Source: Scleromitrula shiraiana
Taxonomy: Eukaryota > Ascomycota > Leotiomycetes > Helotiales > Sclerotiniaceae
Reading direction: 5' to 3'
Length of the DNA stretch: 64,000 bases
Assembly: GCA_028455995.1 (NCBI GenBank)
Contig: JABELC010000004.1
Location: 930,001-994,000 of the forward strand
Shown here in pieces: positions 45,678-57,693 of this stretch. The position numbers and the translations under genes are program-made. The notes under the pieces are model-generated. The model was not told the DNA's origin and did no database searches. It saw only the letters and a list, made by a program, of their open reading frames with translations. Positions within the stretch are counted from its first letter, which is position 1; each line of letters opens with the position of its first letter.

Positions 45678-46076
45678 GAGGATGGGGATTAGTATGAGTA
45701 TAAGTAAGGATACGTATGGTAGGGTAGGGTAGGGTAGGGTGTTTTATTATATAAAAGTTCAGTAAAATAGATGGATGGAATGAAACGGTATGCATTACAA
45801 TAGACTGACCGAAATGAATGGGAATGAGGGATTTTTATTGATACGTCTTATTTTGTGAGATTTCTCTTCTTCTCTTCTTTTCCTTTCTTTTCTTTGCTTA
45901 TCTTTTCTTTTCTTATATATTGCGGAGTGGACAATTCGATTGAGTAGAGGATGGATGGGACGAATAATATACGGGAATACTACTATCTATGAATGAATGA
46001 ATGTCTGGTGTGTCTGTCTGTCTGTCTGTCTGTCTCTGTTTCTTGCTTCTTGCTTCTTGCGTTTATGGTTTAGGAG

Positions 46077-46162
46077 ATTGATGGTGATGTTCATGTTGAT
46101 GTTCATGTTGATGTTGATGTTGATGTTCATGTTGATGTTGATGTTGATGTTGATGTTGATGT
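46077..46162. repeat. Hexanucleotide array (GATGTT/GTTCAT)n
   Basis: About 85 bp of TTGATG and TTCATG hexamers in alternating order. Confidence 0.9.
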
Positions 46163-46195
46163 AGGTAAATTCTTGTATATGTATCTGTGATATAT

Positions 46196-46330
46196 GGATG
46201 GATAGATGGATGGATGGATGGATGGATGGATAGATAGATAGATAGATAGGGTGTATTGTATTGTATTGTACAAGTATTCCTCTCTCTTATTATAAGCAAT
46301 CAATCAATCAATCAATCAATCATTCATTCA
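46196..46330. repeat. Compound tetranucleotide repeats
   Basis: ATGG units, then ATAG units to 46247, a TATTG run, and AATC units from about 46298 to 46330. A GTCT array lies just to the left at 46008-46034. Confidence 0.9.
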
Positions 46331-46832
46331 TTTATATGCTATCATATGTTCTTCATAAATATAAATGTATCTTTTCCGGTATACTATATATATATATAGT
46401 ATATAGATGATACATTATTTCATCGCTTTTTCCTCCTTCCTTCTTTCCTTCCTTTTCTGTGCCTTTTTGTTCAAAACTACTACAATGTACCGATAGTGAA
46501 CGGAGCGATCCGTTCACCTGCATGCCGGAATTCATACAATAGAGTTTCTATAATCATAGCATAGTATAGTATAGCATAGCATATCGTATTATACTACATA
46601 TATCTGTACATTCTCATCTCTGCCTATTTCTTCTGGGCATCCCCTCCTTCGAATCAGAATCATATCGTGTCGACACATATCAACTCCCCATCTATCAACC
46701 TACGTACAGACAAGAATTTCTTCCATTTTCGTCTATTTCCTCTATTTTTCCCTTGCTCTTTCCCTCCATTGTCCACTCATTCACCCATCCCATCTCATCT
46801 CATCCCATCTCATCTTATCTCGTCCCTACCAT

Positions 46833-47620
46833 CTAAGCAGCAGCTTTCTTAGGTTTCTTAGTACCGTATTTTGATCGACTGGTAGCTCGGTTTCCTACTC
46901 CTCCCTTTAGGATGGGGTTTGTGTGTTAGCGTGGGGTTTTATTTATTCCAATTGAAAGTTGGTACGAAGTAGAAACTAGAAATGAAATTGAAAAATAAAA
47001 ACTCTCTCCTCCCAACTCAACTCCGAAGCTCGAAAATTCAAATATGCATAATCCCTTCAAACCCGACATAAATAACCCCAACCCCAATTCAAACAAAAAT
47101 CAATCCTCAACAAAACCAAAACTCAAAACTCAAGAAATCAGAAACTCACCAAATCCATCGCCCCCCTAACACAATGATACCTCACACCCGGACAATCCTG
47201 ACTCCTGCCCCCTCTAATGAGCACCATACTATGCTGCTGGACATTATGGCCCTCCCCGGGTATATAAGCCGTGACGATTCTTCCCGTGCTCAATCTGACT
47301 CTTGCCGTTTTTCTTTCTGCAGAATTCGGTTTCTTGGGCTTGGTGATCCCGACTTTGAGACAGACGCCCTTTAGGGAGGGCGCGAGCACGTCGTGCAGGG
47401 CGGGGGAGACGGATTTTCGCGCGGCTTGGGCGCGGCGGCAGCCGCGACGGACTTGCGAGTATGTTGCTGATAGGGTGGGGGAATGGCTGAACGCGCGGGA
47501 TGGGGACGGGGTGGTTTTGTTTGCTGGGTTGGTGATTGGGGTGGAGAGGGTGGTGGTGGCGGGTCGGAGAGGGAGGGAGAAAGAGGGGAGTAGGAAACGT
47601 CGAAGTAATGAGATGGACAT
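46833..47620 (-). CDS. MRPS12: Mitochondrial ribosomal protein uS12m
   Basis: Two exons, 47620-47150 and 46904-46833, join in phase 0 to 180 residues. The first 55 residues are a mitochondrial presequence (MSISLLRRFLLPSFSLPLRP). The mature part is the universal uS12: TYSQVRRGCRRAQ, GVCLKVGITKPKKPNSAERK, RLSTGRIVTAYIPGEGHNVQ, LIRGGRSQDCPGVRYHCVRG. The decoding-centre KPNSA and the GEGHN loop are both intact. The second exon adds only 23 residues, GGVGNRATSRSKYGTKKPKK and AAA, completing the conserved SRSKYG tail. An upstream in-frame start at 47713 would add 31 residues in front of the presequence and is rejected. uS12m is part of the decoding site of the mitochondrial small subunit. Confidence 0.96.
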
Positions 47621-48806
47621 TTTGACTGTCGTTCGACGGACGGATACGTTATGATTTGATATGATATGGTATGGTATGGTATGATTGGAAACGTCGAGAT
47701 GGACTATAATCAAATCGAGATTGACCAGTCGATCTTTCGCTCGCTCGTTCGTTCGTTCGATGGCCGATTGTCTTTGCGCCGTTGAGGTGAGCTGTGGGGT
47801 GGGATATCAAGCTCGTCGACTTCGTTCCTGTAAATTGACATTCAGATTGAGATTGTTAAATTTTAGTGGGGCAGCTATATGATTACGTAATCGTTGGTTG
47901 GTTAACACAATTGGCTGTTTGAACGACTGCATCTCCAGGGCTGTTGATAATCCGATTCTTGCTCCGAAAACCAAATCCTCATTAACATCACCGAGAACTG
48001 GAGAGATTCTTCCCCGCTCTATGATATATATACAATGCTATACAAAAAGTTTGTTTCTTCGAATCTTCGTTACTCGGTCCGGATTGTCATTTTTCTCTCA
48101 TACTGCTGTCCATGATACCATAAGTGTGGTATCCGCTGTCATCCATCACCTTGTTTTCCCCTCTCCTCGCACAGCACCCCCACATATTACGGAACGGAAT
48201 ATCCTTTTCTCTATATCTTCCTTTTGTCTAAAGTATACATGTATGTACGTACATAAGCACCAGCAGATTTTCCCTCGACAATGGGAATGAAACCCGGTCA
48301 TAAAGTTGTGGGCCGGTTGTTTGGTTGGTTGATCACTGTTACCCTGCTTGTTACCCTGGGTGTTTGTATGTATACTAGGTATGCGAGGTATGTACCTGAG
48401 TTTGTTCCGCGATTTTCTTGTATACGGAGAGGTAGGTGGATGATGTGATGATATTATCGTTTTCTGGGTAGGGGTGGATGTCTCGTTTCTATGCATTCGA
48501 TCGTCTGATGCTAACTTGGAAACAATATTCTTGCTTGCTTGCATGCATGCATATATACAAATGTTGTACAAAATGACGGGATAGTATGGATGGTTCTTCA
48601 TGCATTGGATCTATATGATGCAATTGTATGATATTTGAAAGGAGGGGAAAGTGGGATATGGATGGGGGCTTATGTACTAGGTATATAATCTTCATATTTC
48701 CCTACATTAATAGTATTGACATCAAGGTTCTTTCTTACCTTCTTTGGATTGGATTGGATTGGTGTTGTGTAGTGAGTGCAATTGATGATTTAGGACTTCA
48801 ATCATC
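47621..48806. other. 1.2-kb spacer between divergent genes
   Basis: Promoter side of the uS12m gene and of the GH35 relic, with small tandem repeats (ATGGT near 47665, ATTGG near 48750). No supported gene. Confidence 0.5.
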
Positions 48807-51434
48807 ATGAGGTTTTTACGTGCTTTAACCGCGTTTACTTATGCGGCTTATGCTGCTGCATTATCGATTCAAATTGGTGATCAGAGAATGGTTATTGAGA
48901 GGGAAGGTGATGGACTTCAAGACATTATAAGTCTGTTTCATTAATGAAGTCATCCTTTCATATAACTAGCAGGCTAATCATAAGAATAGGTAACATATGA
49001 TGAACACTCTCTAAAATTATACGGAGAACGTATATTTATATTCTCAGGAGAGTTTCATCCATATAGATTACCAGTACCAGATCTATGGCTTGATGTTTTT
49101 CAAAAAATAAAAGCATTAGGATTTTCTGCTGTTTCGTTTTGTGTTCATTGGGCTTTACTGGAAGGGAATCCGGGCCATTATTTTGCTGAGGGGGTTTTTG
49201 CTTTTGAACCTTTCTTTGAGGCGGCAAAGGAAGCTGGTATATCTCTTATTGCTAGAGCGGGTTCTGTAAGTTTTATTCTTTTTACTTCTTCTCTATCTCT
49301 CTCTCTGAACTAACTAACCATTCTCAGTATATCAATGCTGAATCAAGTGGAGGTGGTTTCCCAGATTGGCTTCAACGTGTAGATGGAGTATTAAGATCTC
49401 GAGCATCTGAATATCTCGCCGCTACGGACAACTATGCCGCGAATATCGGAGCTGTTATATCGAAGTATCGAATCACTAATGGTGGACCAATCATTCTATT
49501 TCAACCCGAAAATGAATATTCGGGATATGTTGGATATGTTCCTGGTGGTTGGCCTGATCCAGTTTCTTTTGCTTATGTTATGAAACAATTTCGCGATCAG
49601 GGCATTACTGTTCCTTTCATAAATAACGATGCTTGTAAGTTAGTTCTCCTCGTTCTCGTTTTCTTATGAAATCCCAGAGTTTAGAAGTGGATCTAATATA
49701 ATTGATAGATGCTGGTGGTACATTTGCACCCGGATTTGCAGTCAATGGATCAACAATCGGTGATGTGGATCTCTATGGTCATGATTTTTACCCCTTAGGA
49801 TTCAACTGCGCCCAACCTTATGTTTGGTCTGCGGGTAATCTAAATTCTTATTTCCATGCTAGTCATGAGGTTCAGAGTTCGAGTACCTTTTATTCGTTGA
49901 ATGAATTTCAGGGTGGTGCTTGTGATCCTTGGGGTGGTCTTGTAAGTTTTTTTCCTCTGTTAACACATGTGATGCTTTGAGATGTCTTCCGATCTTTGAT
50001 AGGGATTCGATAAATGTGCTATTTTGTTAAATATGGAGTTCGAACGGGTGTTTTATAAGAATGACTTTGCTGCTGACGCTACTTTGTTGGGTATTTATAT
50101 GATTTGTAAGTCACGCGTCATCTATGTAGATGTCGACGCTAATAATGTTAGATGGTGGTACAAACTGGGGAAATCTTGGCCATGCTGGTAATTTTTATTT
50201 CAATCACAATATCTGCCTTTTGGCTTACAAATATACAGGTGGCTATACTTCATATGATTATGGTTCTGCCATCACCGAGAATCGTGAAATTACTCGTGAA
50301 AAGTGCAGCGAATTAAAGATTGAAGCCAACTTCCTCAAAGTCGGTCCAGAATATCTCACCATATCTGTTGGACCAACAGTCACCGGAAACTATACCGATA
50401 CTGCTTCCATAACTAGTACTCCACTATTTGGTAATGGAACAGTGACGAATTTCTACATTATTCGACATACAGATTATCAAACGCTTGTGCCAGCCAACTA
50501 CAAATTATCCCTCAGCACAAGCAAAGGAACACTTTCAATTCCACAATTGAACGGAACTCTTACATTGAGCGGAAGGGACTCAAAATGGCATGTTACGGAC
50601 TATGATCTTGGTGGAACAACACTTCTCTATTCCACTGCAGAGATTTTCACCTGGAAAAAGTTTATCAATAAAACTGTTTTGGTTGTTTATGGTGGACCTG
50701 GAGAGTTACATGAACTGGCCATTGTTTCTAAGAACTCAGCTACGACTGTTGAAGGGTCAGGTATAATGACTAAGAGTACTAATGGCTCTACTGTTCTTAA
50801 TTGGCAACCTTCAACTACACGGATGGTTGTTAAGCTTGGCAGTTTGCTCGTTTATATCTTGGATAGGAATACCGCCTACCATTACTGGGTACCAGATTTT
50901 GTGAGAACTGATAAATGGGGCGCATAGTAAGTCTTGAATATTACTCTGGATTATATATAACTGACATAGAAATAGCGCGTCGAGTATTGAGAATACAGCG
51001 TCTGTTATAGTACAAGCTGGATATCTCGTAAGAACAGTCTCTCAACAGGGATCAGACTTACATATCACGGGAGATCTAAATGCGAACGTCCCATTCAAAG
51101 TAATTGGAGCATCTTCCAACACCAAGAATCTCTACTTCAATTCTCAAAAGGTTTCCTACAAAACAGATTCAAAAACTGGCGAATTATCCTCCACGCTTAC
51201 ATACAAGGCCCCAAGATTACTCCCCCAAACCTCTCCACCCTCTCCTGGAAATACCTCGACAACCTCCTTGAGATAAAATCCACTTACGATGATTCCGCCT
51301 GGTCCCTCGCAAATAGCACCTGCACATACAACAATCCCTACTTCAACCCCCTCCTAACCCCCACCGTCCTCAACGGTCTCACCTATGGCTACAGCACCGG
51401 AGTCCTAATATTCCACAGCCAACAGCCTAAGTGA
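48807..51434 (+). pseudogene. GH35 beta-galactosidase, decayed
   Basis: Secreted family-35 beta-galactosidase, LacA type. Exons by homology: 48807-48926, 48990-49265, 49328-49634, 49709-49941, 50003-50105, 50152-50187, 50239-50926, 50976-51434. A signal peptide (MRFLRALTAFTYAAYAAALS) leads. Catalytic residues remain: acid/base Glu in QPENEYSG, nucleophile Glu in NEFQGG. Three lesions are seen. The first intron's donor reads ATAAGT at 48927-48932 where GTAAGT is expected, a TpG-to-TpA change. A base is missing from the C run at 51222-51226, so the frame ends at DNA that in another frame reads NLSTLSWKYLDNLLEIKS. And the C-terminal third of a GH35 (about 1000 residues in full) is absent after YGYSTGVLIFHS. 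The preserved active site suggests recent loss. An assembly error could explain the indel but not the donor and truncation. Confidence 0.85.
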
Positions 51435-51559
51435 TATACTCTTAGAGCGCGGACCTTACTTCTCTCTTTCTTCCTTCCTTCATTCATTCCTACATCCTAC
51501 TCTCAATGATTTCACATTTTTACATCGTTTCCAAACAACCCAACGACTCACTACATCTA
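51435..51559. other. Short spacer
   Basis: Pyrimidine-rich sequence between two relics; nothing else seen. Confidence 0.4.
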
Positions 51560-52885
51560 GTACCATCAATCTCTCATGTGAGGTTGTAGCTTCAATCTTC
51601 AGAAAATTCGACAATGTCCGCTTCCTCCTACCATCCATCCTCACTTGTCGCCATTTCTACGTAGCTTACAAAGAACACCCAGAACTAAAGGCGGAGATCC
51701 TACGCAAGCACGTTTTCGCAGTCTCTGCTGCCACACGCTGTCGCTGTGAGGGGTGCCTCCCACATGGTTAAATCATTAGCTGTGCCAGCGGTCAACGCAT
51801 TCCTCGATAGCCTTTACAATGAGCCCGCTGCGCTCGAGCCCCATCTCCACGGCCTATCTACTTGCGACATTCTCCGTGTCGGGCGTTTGCATGATTTGAT
51901 TCATGAATTGGCCATGGAGTTTGCTACTAATACTTGGTCACTCATATCACAAGACCAGCTTATCCTATCGCCCACAGAATACGCTCGTCTCTGTCGCGCT
52001 TTTTATCGATTTGAACTTCTTTGCACCTTCTTCCGTACCGAGTCTACTGCATCTTCTCCTTCAGACTTTGAAAATCATTTAAGTGCAAGACGGTACTTTC
52101 TGTCTAGACATCCACCGTGGGAAAATAAACAGATTGTGTGTGTTCATGATTTTCTTGAGGATAAGTTATCGGAAGGTTATTTGCGCATATTATTTATGTC
52201 TCTCTCGAGTCCAAACTAGAAGACTGTCTCTAATATATAGATGTATGCTAGCTATCTATGAGGTTCTCCCCCACGATGTTGATTTTGGCGAACATTCGAT
52301 AGATTAGCTCGAATATGGCGGTGAAAATTACTCCAAACAGGGCTGGGTAGGTCTAATTTTTATTTCAAAATCTCAGTCCGTATTTCAAATCATCTACGGT
52401 TGCAATGTTTTTTGAAAGCTGTTAACACAAGCTACCTGCTAGTTATTACAAGGTATTGAATTCATCCATCGTGTCCTAATCAAAAGCACATATGACGCGA
52501 AAGCCGCTCTACTGCATTCGAAACTGCATAACCATCAGGTCCAGATCCACGCAGAGCTCGACGCACAATATAACCCAAACGCTGAAGACAACCCAAACGC
52601 ACCAGTCCTTTGCGAGCATACTGCAAAGGAACTTGAAACACCGCGTCCGCGTTATGATCCCCAGGACACAGATGAAGGACCATACGAAGTCTGGAGTCGT
52701 TGTCACGCTTGCTTATATTCAAACTCATTAACTCATTTGTTATGTTTCCATACCATGCAGGACATCGAAAGCGAGCCTATGTATTTTGGGATCTGGATCG
52801 TTTCCAATTAGATGGAAATGAATTGCTGCAAATGTTGAAAGAGCTTCCTGACGACTTGGGACATCATCACACGGAGGAAGAATAA
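51560..52885 (+). pseudogene. F-box-like protein relic
   Basis: Pieces of one protein are scattered over several frames. 51580-51770: EVVASIFRKFDNVRFLLPSI then LTCRHFYVAYKEHPELKAEI, which looks like an F-box with its following helix. 51746-52219: MVKSLAVPAVNAFLDSLY and later TEYARLCRAFYRFELLCTFF. 52240-52320: EVLPHDVDFGEHSID then, past a stop, LEYGGENYSK. 52600-52885: DPQDTDEGPYEVWSRCHACL and YVFWDLDRFQLDGNELLQ. The order and spacing match the long F-box proteins common in Leotiomycetes as I remember them, but that recognition is soft. Multiple stops and shifts make expression of one product impossible. It follows the GH35 relic directly on the same strand. Confidence 0.5.
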
Positions 52886-53252
52886 AATACAAAGGAACGA
52901 TCAAAGATTTGGCAGAGGCGTGGATCAGGATATTGGGCTGAGAATGATCTGAGTAGAATAGTGTGGTGGAGTCGCGGGAATCGATTGGAATCGGTCTCAT
53001 GAGCTGTATGTTTTGTTTTGTTTTGTTTTGTTTTGTTTTGTTGAAATCTTTCTATATAAATCTTTTCCTAAAAGCTTAGATCTAAATGCTACAAATTTGG
53101 CGTCTATCTACGTACGCTTAATTCAACTCCCGGCCGAAACTGCTTTCAAGCGCAGGCTCGGCGGTGTCATATATTTTGACTTGGATATAATATACAGTGA
53201 TACGAGATAAGCTACGCTATGCTATGCTATGATATGATATCCATATTATCTA
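52886..53252. other. Spacer with TTTTG repeat
   Basis: Holds a (TTTTG)n array of about seven units at 53010-53042 and a CTATG repeat near 53215. No gene. Confidence 0.6.
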
Positions 53253-54680
53253 TCATGAACGACGAAATATAAATCCAGCAAAGATTAATCCAACTGTAAC
53301 CGCTCCCGCAGCTGCGCTTTCTAATGCTATGATGGTTACATCTTGTTTTCGTATGGAGATTTGTCGGGGACTCCATAAGTCTAGTGCGATAGCTTTGTAG
53401 GCTTCTAAGTTTTTGTAGTCGAACGGTGGTTTAGAGTCTGATGGGGATGTGGATGGGGGTATGCGTAGTTCGGCTGTGTCCAGTTCAGCTGTCTTTTCAA
53501 CCTCTTCTTCTGATTGTTGATGATTTTCTTCGGTAGTTGATGCGTGTTCGTTGAAAGATGCGGCGTCCTCCATGGTTTCAATGGCTATTCCAACCGCCGG
53601 TTCGGGGTTCATACCACCTTCAAGAATTTCTTCCTTGAGTTCCTGTAACCCCGTAGCATTTCCATTGAAATTTACTAACTCCACTTTCTCTCCACCCAAA
53701 TTCTCCTTCTCAACCTGCATACCCACTATTTTCTCCTTCTCCAAAGCCTCCCTAACCTTCTCCTCAAACCCCGCCACCAATCTCCTCCTTCTCCACGGTT
53801 CAAACCCAAACTGAAATACCAAAAATAACAAAACATTAACACCCATCAACCCCCAGGTCCCCCACGTACTCATCCTCCTAATCTTATCACTCCAAATCTG
53901 TTCCTCATGATACCGACTCAATATACTACTACTTAATTTCCCCGCCGCAACCTCTGCCTCTCTCTCCGCATCTGCCAATCTCGTCGCTGATTCTTGAACC
54001 GCTTGCTCATTGCTATGATCCATTCGATATAACATTGTGAATCGTTCCAAATCACTCGGTGTCCATGTATCTTTTCGTGCGAGTAATGTGGTAACTTCTC
54101 GTTGAGTGGCTGCGCGATCGGCGACAGTGGTTTTGTATGTGTGACGGGAGGAGCGAACGGCTTCTTGAGCGGATAGCACACGGGCTTCTAGAGTGGTGAT
54201 TCGTTCTTTTAAGGCTTCAATGCCAGAGTAGCCGGTTAAATCGTTGATTCGTTTTGAGGCGAGGAATATATTGCCCTGGAGGTGGTCCATTAGGTGGGTC
54301 AATTGCTTGGTTATGGCTAGACGACGGCTTTCTGCGGCGGAGGGAAGCTCTTCTTCCTCTGTGGGGGGTTGAGTGTTGCCATTGTTCTGTTGAGGAGGGG
54401 TTTCTTCTACCGGCTTCTTTTCCGGTGGTGGTTCTGGTTTCTTCTCGGGTTCTTTCTTTAAAAGATGAGGTGGAGGATGAATTATAGGTCTTGAATCTTC
54501 GGTTGGAAACGAATGTTTTGAATCATCTGCAAAATATCGCGGATAGGAAGTACGAATCCTACATTGTAGACAAATTGACGGTCTAATTGGTGATCGAGGT
54601 GAAATTCGTAAAGTTCTTGACACTGAAGTCGAACTTGAATCGAATGCGAATCGAGGGATAATTCTTGCCAAAGGGTGCAT
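53253..54680 (-). CDS. SHE9: Mitochondrial inner-membrane protein She9/Mdm33
   Basis: A single exon for 475 residues. A basic N-terminal presequence (MHPLARIIPRFAFDSSSTSV) is followed by a Pro/Lys/Glu-rich linker (KKEPEKKPEPPPEKKPVEE). Then comes a long coiled coil, about 120-270, with heptads in GIEALKERITTLEARVLSAQ and TRLADAEREAEVAAGKLSSS. A transmembrane helix WGLMGVNVLLFLVFQFGF (about 282-299) is followed by PWRRRRLV, the family's hallmark. A second hydrophobic segment, AAAGAVTVGLIFAGFIF, closes the protein before the last RRS. She9/Mdm33 shapes the mitochondrial inner membrane and is linked to inner-membrane fission. Family length is about 450-500, so the gene is complete. Confidence 0.93.
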   Translation of the reverse strand: MHPLARIIPRFAFDSSSTSVSRTLRISPRSPIRPSICLQCRIRTSYPRYFADDSKHSFPTEDSRPIIHPPPHLLKKEPEKKPEPPPEKKPVEETPPQQNNGNTQPPTEEEELPSAAESRRLAITKQLTHLMDHLQGNIFLASKRINDLTGYSGIEALKERITTLEARVLSAQEAVRSSRHTYKTTVADRAATQREVTTLLARKDTWTPSDLERFTMLYRMDHSNEQAVQESATRLADAEREAEVAAGKLSSSILSRYHEEQIWSDKIRRMSTWGTWGLMGVNVLLFLVFQFGFEPWRRRRLVAGFEEKVREALEKEKIVGMQVEKENLGGEKVELVNFNGNATGLQELKEEILEGGMNPEPAVGIAIETMEDAASFNEHASTTEENHQQSEEEVEKTAELDTAELRIPPSTSPSDSKPPFDYKNLEAYKAIALDLWSPRQISIRKQDVTIIALESAAAGAVTVGLIFAGFIFRRS

Positions 54681-55319
54681 GGCAATTGATTATTCCTTTA
54701 CTTCCTTTATCGATTGGGAATTACTTCTGGCGAGGAGTTCTTTCATTCCCTAACGAACTCGAGATTCGATTTTCCTTAAGGATTTCTCAATGAGAAGAAG
54801 TTGTTGAAAGCTTAGGGCGGAAAGATGTTGGTGGAGCTTTGACCAAATTTCTTCCGAGAATTGCAAATATGATGCGCCTAATCATATGGGGTTTCATCGC
54901 CTTTTTCTCGGGCTTGTTTGGAGGGGAGAAGGGGTTATGTCATTGAATACAAAATTCATTACCCCACTACCATACATTATATTACATTGCATTCATTGAC
55001 TCTTTTATTCTATATAAATCATCAATAAATATCTCGAGTACAAGATTATAGATTCATTCATTCAATATAATACAACTAGATATTATTCTTTTGTTGACTT
55101 CTCAACTTTTATTCATATACCCTTTTGTGCTAACCCAATTGAAACTTCATCTCTTCAAAAGTATGGCTATTCTCATCTCAACTGCAGTTTCCCGACAGTC
55201 TCAACTACCCCTATATCTCGTTCTCAATACATGAAGACGACAATCATCAACAAGAGATCATCCGCTAATGTTACTATAACTCAGACTTATATCTTCTCAC
55301 TGAATACATATCCATCAAA
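54681..55319. other. Divergent promoter region
   Basis: The 639-bp stretch between the She9 and HAD-phosphatase starts must hold both promoters. No other structure seen. Confidence 0.5.
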
Positions 55320-56251
55320 ATGGGTTCAACTACCACTCTTCCCGCCATGAAAACCTCCCCCAAATACGTCTTCTTCACCGATTTCGATGGCACAATCACA
55401 ACCCGAGATTCCAACGATTTCATGACCGATAACCTTGGATTTGGCCAAGAACTTCGCAAGCAAGGAAACGCAGATGTTCTCCACGATCGTAAAACTTTTC
55501 GTCTGTCGTTCAAAGAGATGATGGATAGTATCAAGACTCCATATGATAAATGTATTCAAACATTGGTGGAGAATATCAAGTTGGATCCATATTTCAAGGA
55601 GTTTTATGATTGGGCTAGTCAGAACAATGTGCCGGTTGTGATCTTGAGTGGTGGTATGGAACCAATCATCAGAGCATTATTGGAACATCTTATTGGGGTT
55701 GAGGCCGCCAAGGGCATTCAGATTGTTAGTAACGATGTAGCGATTCGTGAGGGGCACAAGAGTCTCAATGAGGAAGGGGGATGGGAAATTACTTTCCATG
55801 ATGAGAGGTACGTATTTCACTTCAAAGATAGGATAAATTTCTAGAGCGAATATTGATATCGGAGGAACTTTGAGCTAACAATACGAATAGTCATTTCGGA
55901 CACGACAAATCTAGAGAAATTAGACCATACGCCGCCCTTCCTGACAGCGAAAGGCCAACGATGTTCTATGCTGGAGATGGAGTTTCAGATTTATCTGCCG
56001 CAAAAGAAACTGATCTCTTGTTCGCCAAGAAGGGTCACGGTATGACTTTATATGTCGTTTGAAATTGGGGCCAACTGCTGACAATTTTTATAGATCTTAT
56101 TACCTATTGTGTTAGAGAAAAGGTCCCCTTCACAATCTTCGAAGATTGGTCTTCCATCCTATCAACTGTTAAGGATATCATCGCAGGCAAAACCACCGTC
56201 AAAGAAGTCTACGCTGCTGGCATCGAGGACTTCAAACATGGAAAAAATTAG
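55320..56251 (+). CDS. HAD phosphatase, Pyp1/YNL010W-like
   Basis: Three exons, 55320-55807, 55891-56039 and 56094-56251, give 264 residues. Motif I is FTDFDGTITTRDSND with the nucleophile Asp19-type pair DxD. Motif II is VVILSGGMEPII. The motif III lysine lies in GHDKSREI and motif IV is YAGDGVSDLSAAKE. DLLFAKKGH and DLITYCVREKVPF follow. The whole chain lines up with yeast YNL010W (Pyp1), which dephosphorylates polyol phosphates; phosphoserine-phosphatase-like activity is the alternative for the fold. The cap domain lies between motifs I and II (about 30-110). No targeting signal, so probably cytosolic. The intron positions fall in phases 2 and 1 with GTACG and GTATG donors. Confidence 0.93.
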
Positions 56252-57693
56252 AAATAGATTACACTGCGTTGCGTTTTTTTTTTCATTCTGTTCATAGAAC
56301 ATAGATTCTTCATAGACATTATAGAGTTGTGTGTAACGACGGCTGAGAACAGCTGTTTGTTGGATTATCTGATTATTTGAATTTGAATCGCAATGGTTAT
56401 GGTCAAAGTGCGTCTAGAGAACCATAGCTTCTGTTCATCCATTCCAATCATGATTACCTTACTGATTACAATTCATCTCTTCCTCATCTGAACGGGCTAG
56501 AGTTAGTTACTCACCTTCTCAAAAGTCCATACGTGATACTCTTATTATCTTATTGGATTGCACAGCAATCCAATATCAATGTCAAAAGTAGTTCTTATTC
56601 TCAATTCCAAGTTGAGCCAATGCCAAGGTTTTTAATATCAGAACATTAAAGACCTCCATTGGCTTCAATGGCATGTTCAGCTTTAGTAATCAATGCAGCA
56701 CGAAATGTAGGATTTGACTTGAAATTTATGTGCATGAAGTTTAGCAAGAGGGGCGGCGACGATGTATTCGTATAACATGACATATCATATTAAGAATTCT
56801 ATATATTATCCCCATTAATAACGAAGGCTGTATCATCAATTGAAAAATGAGTGTTTCATGAATCGACACATCCCATATTATCCCAAGAAAAGATATCTCT
56901 TAAATAGTCTACGGCAAAGATACCGAGAGTTCGGTGATGTATGAATAAAATGACCCGATTTTCAAATTTCCACATCTTTTGTTTGTAAGTGATCCTTCGT
57001 AAGGCTGATGAGCAGTCAGCGATAAATTGAAATTCTCACACACGCTGAATTTCATATCTTGTAAGAAGAGATCTTGTGGCTATTATCTATCGATCCATCT
57101 ATTAGTCACGTTTGTCAGATTGTAACCACAAAATCCTTCTTTCATCTTATCTAGATATTTTGGGGAAATGGCCCCAGGATTTAGGACCCCTATTTTTTGT
57201 AGGGTGATTACTAAGTATCAAAGATCTTACCCTCTAAAAATACTACCACTCTTGTTGCCTACCATATACCATATCGAGGCTCTTCTTCGCACGTGCTTAC
57301 TTTCTTCCGATGACGGATTATCCTCAATTCGAATATGCTTATGGCTAAGATTTCATCCTTCAAAATGCTTAAGCCATACTGCTTCATAATGGCCCTCGAG
57401 TTCGAAGTCTTACTTGGGGGCTGGTTTTGGAAGAGGCAGCTCGTATTGTTTGGTATATAGATTGGATAGATGCGCCGGTAAAATGTCCTGAATGTGATAT
57501 TCAGCTTTGATTTCCTTTCTCTAGGTTCTTCCGCTTTTTTCATTGCTTCCTTTTATCTCACTCAGTCACTCTTTACTGCTGAGGGAATTCACGTTCATTA
57601 GTTTGGGATTATTATACATTCTTTCCTTTAGACATCATCACCCTAATCTCAGTCCCTCCTTTCTCGTTTGAATCTTTGATATACCTTTCCAAT
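56252..57693. other. 1.4-kb spacer without a supported gene
   Basis: Frames at 57168-57543 overlap on both strands and look accidental. The right end is the promoter of the nuclease gene. Confidence 0.5.

Larger units (their letters stand above)
45262..46832. other. 1.6-kb spacer with a cluster of microsatellites
   Basis: Between convergent mannosyltransferase and uS12m genes. Frames such as poly-His or poly-Gln/His ones simply translate the repeats and are rejected. Confidence 0.6.

Noticed and set aside
45721..45742. TAGGG-type repeat resembling telomeric sequence
   Set aside because: The unit is five bases, not the six of fungal telomeres, and it is one of many microsatellites at this place.
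45607..46299. Poly-His and Gln/His-rich frames
   Set aside because: They are direct translations of hexanucleotide microsatellites.
47138..47713. Longer start for the uS12m gene at 47713
   Set aside because: It would put 31 atypical residues ahead of a clear mitochondrial presequence that begins MSISLLRR at 47620.
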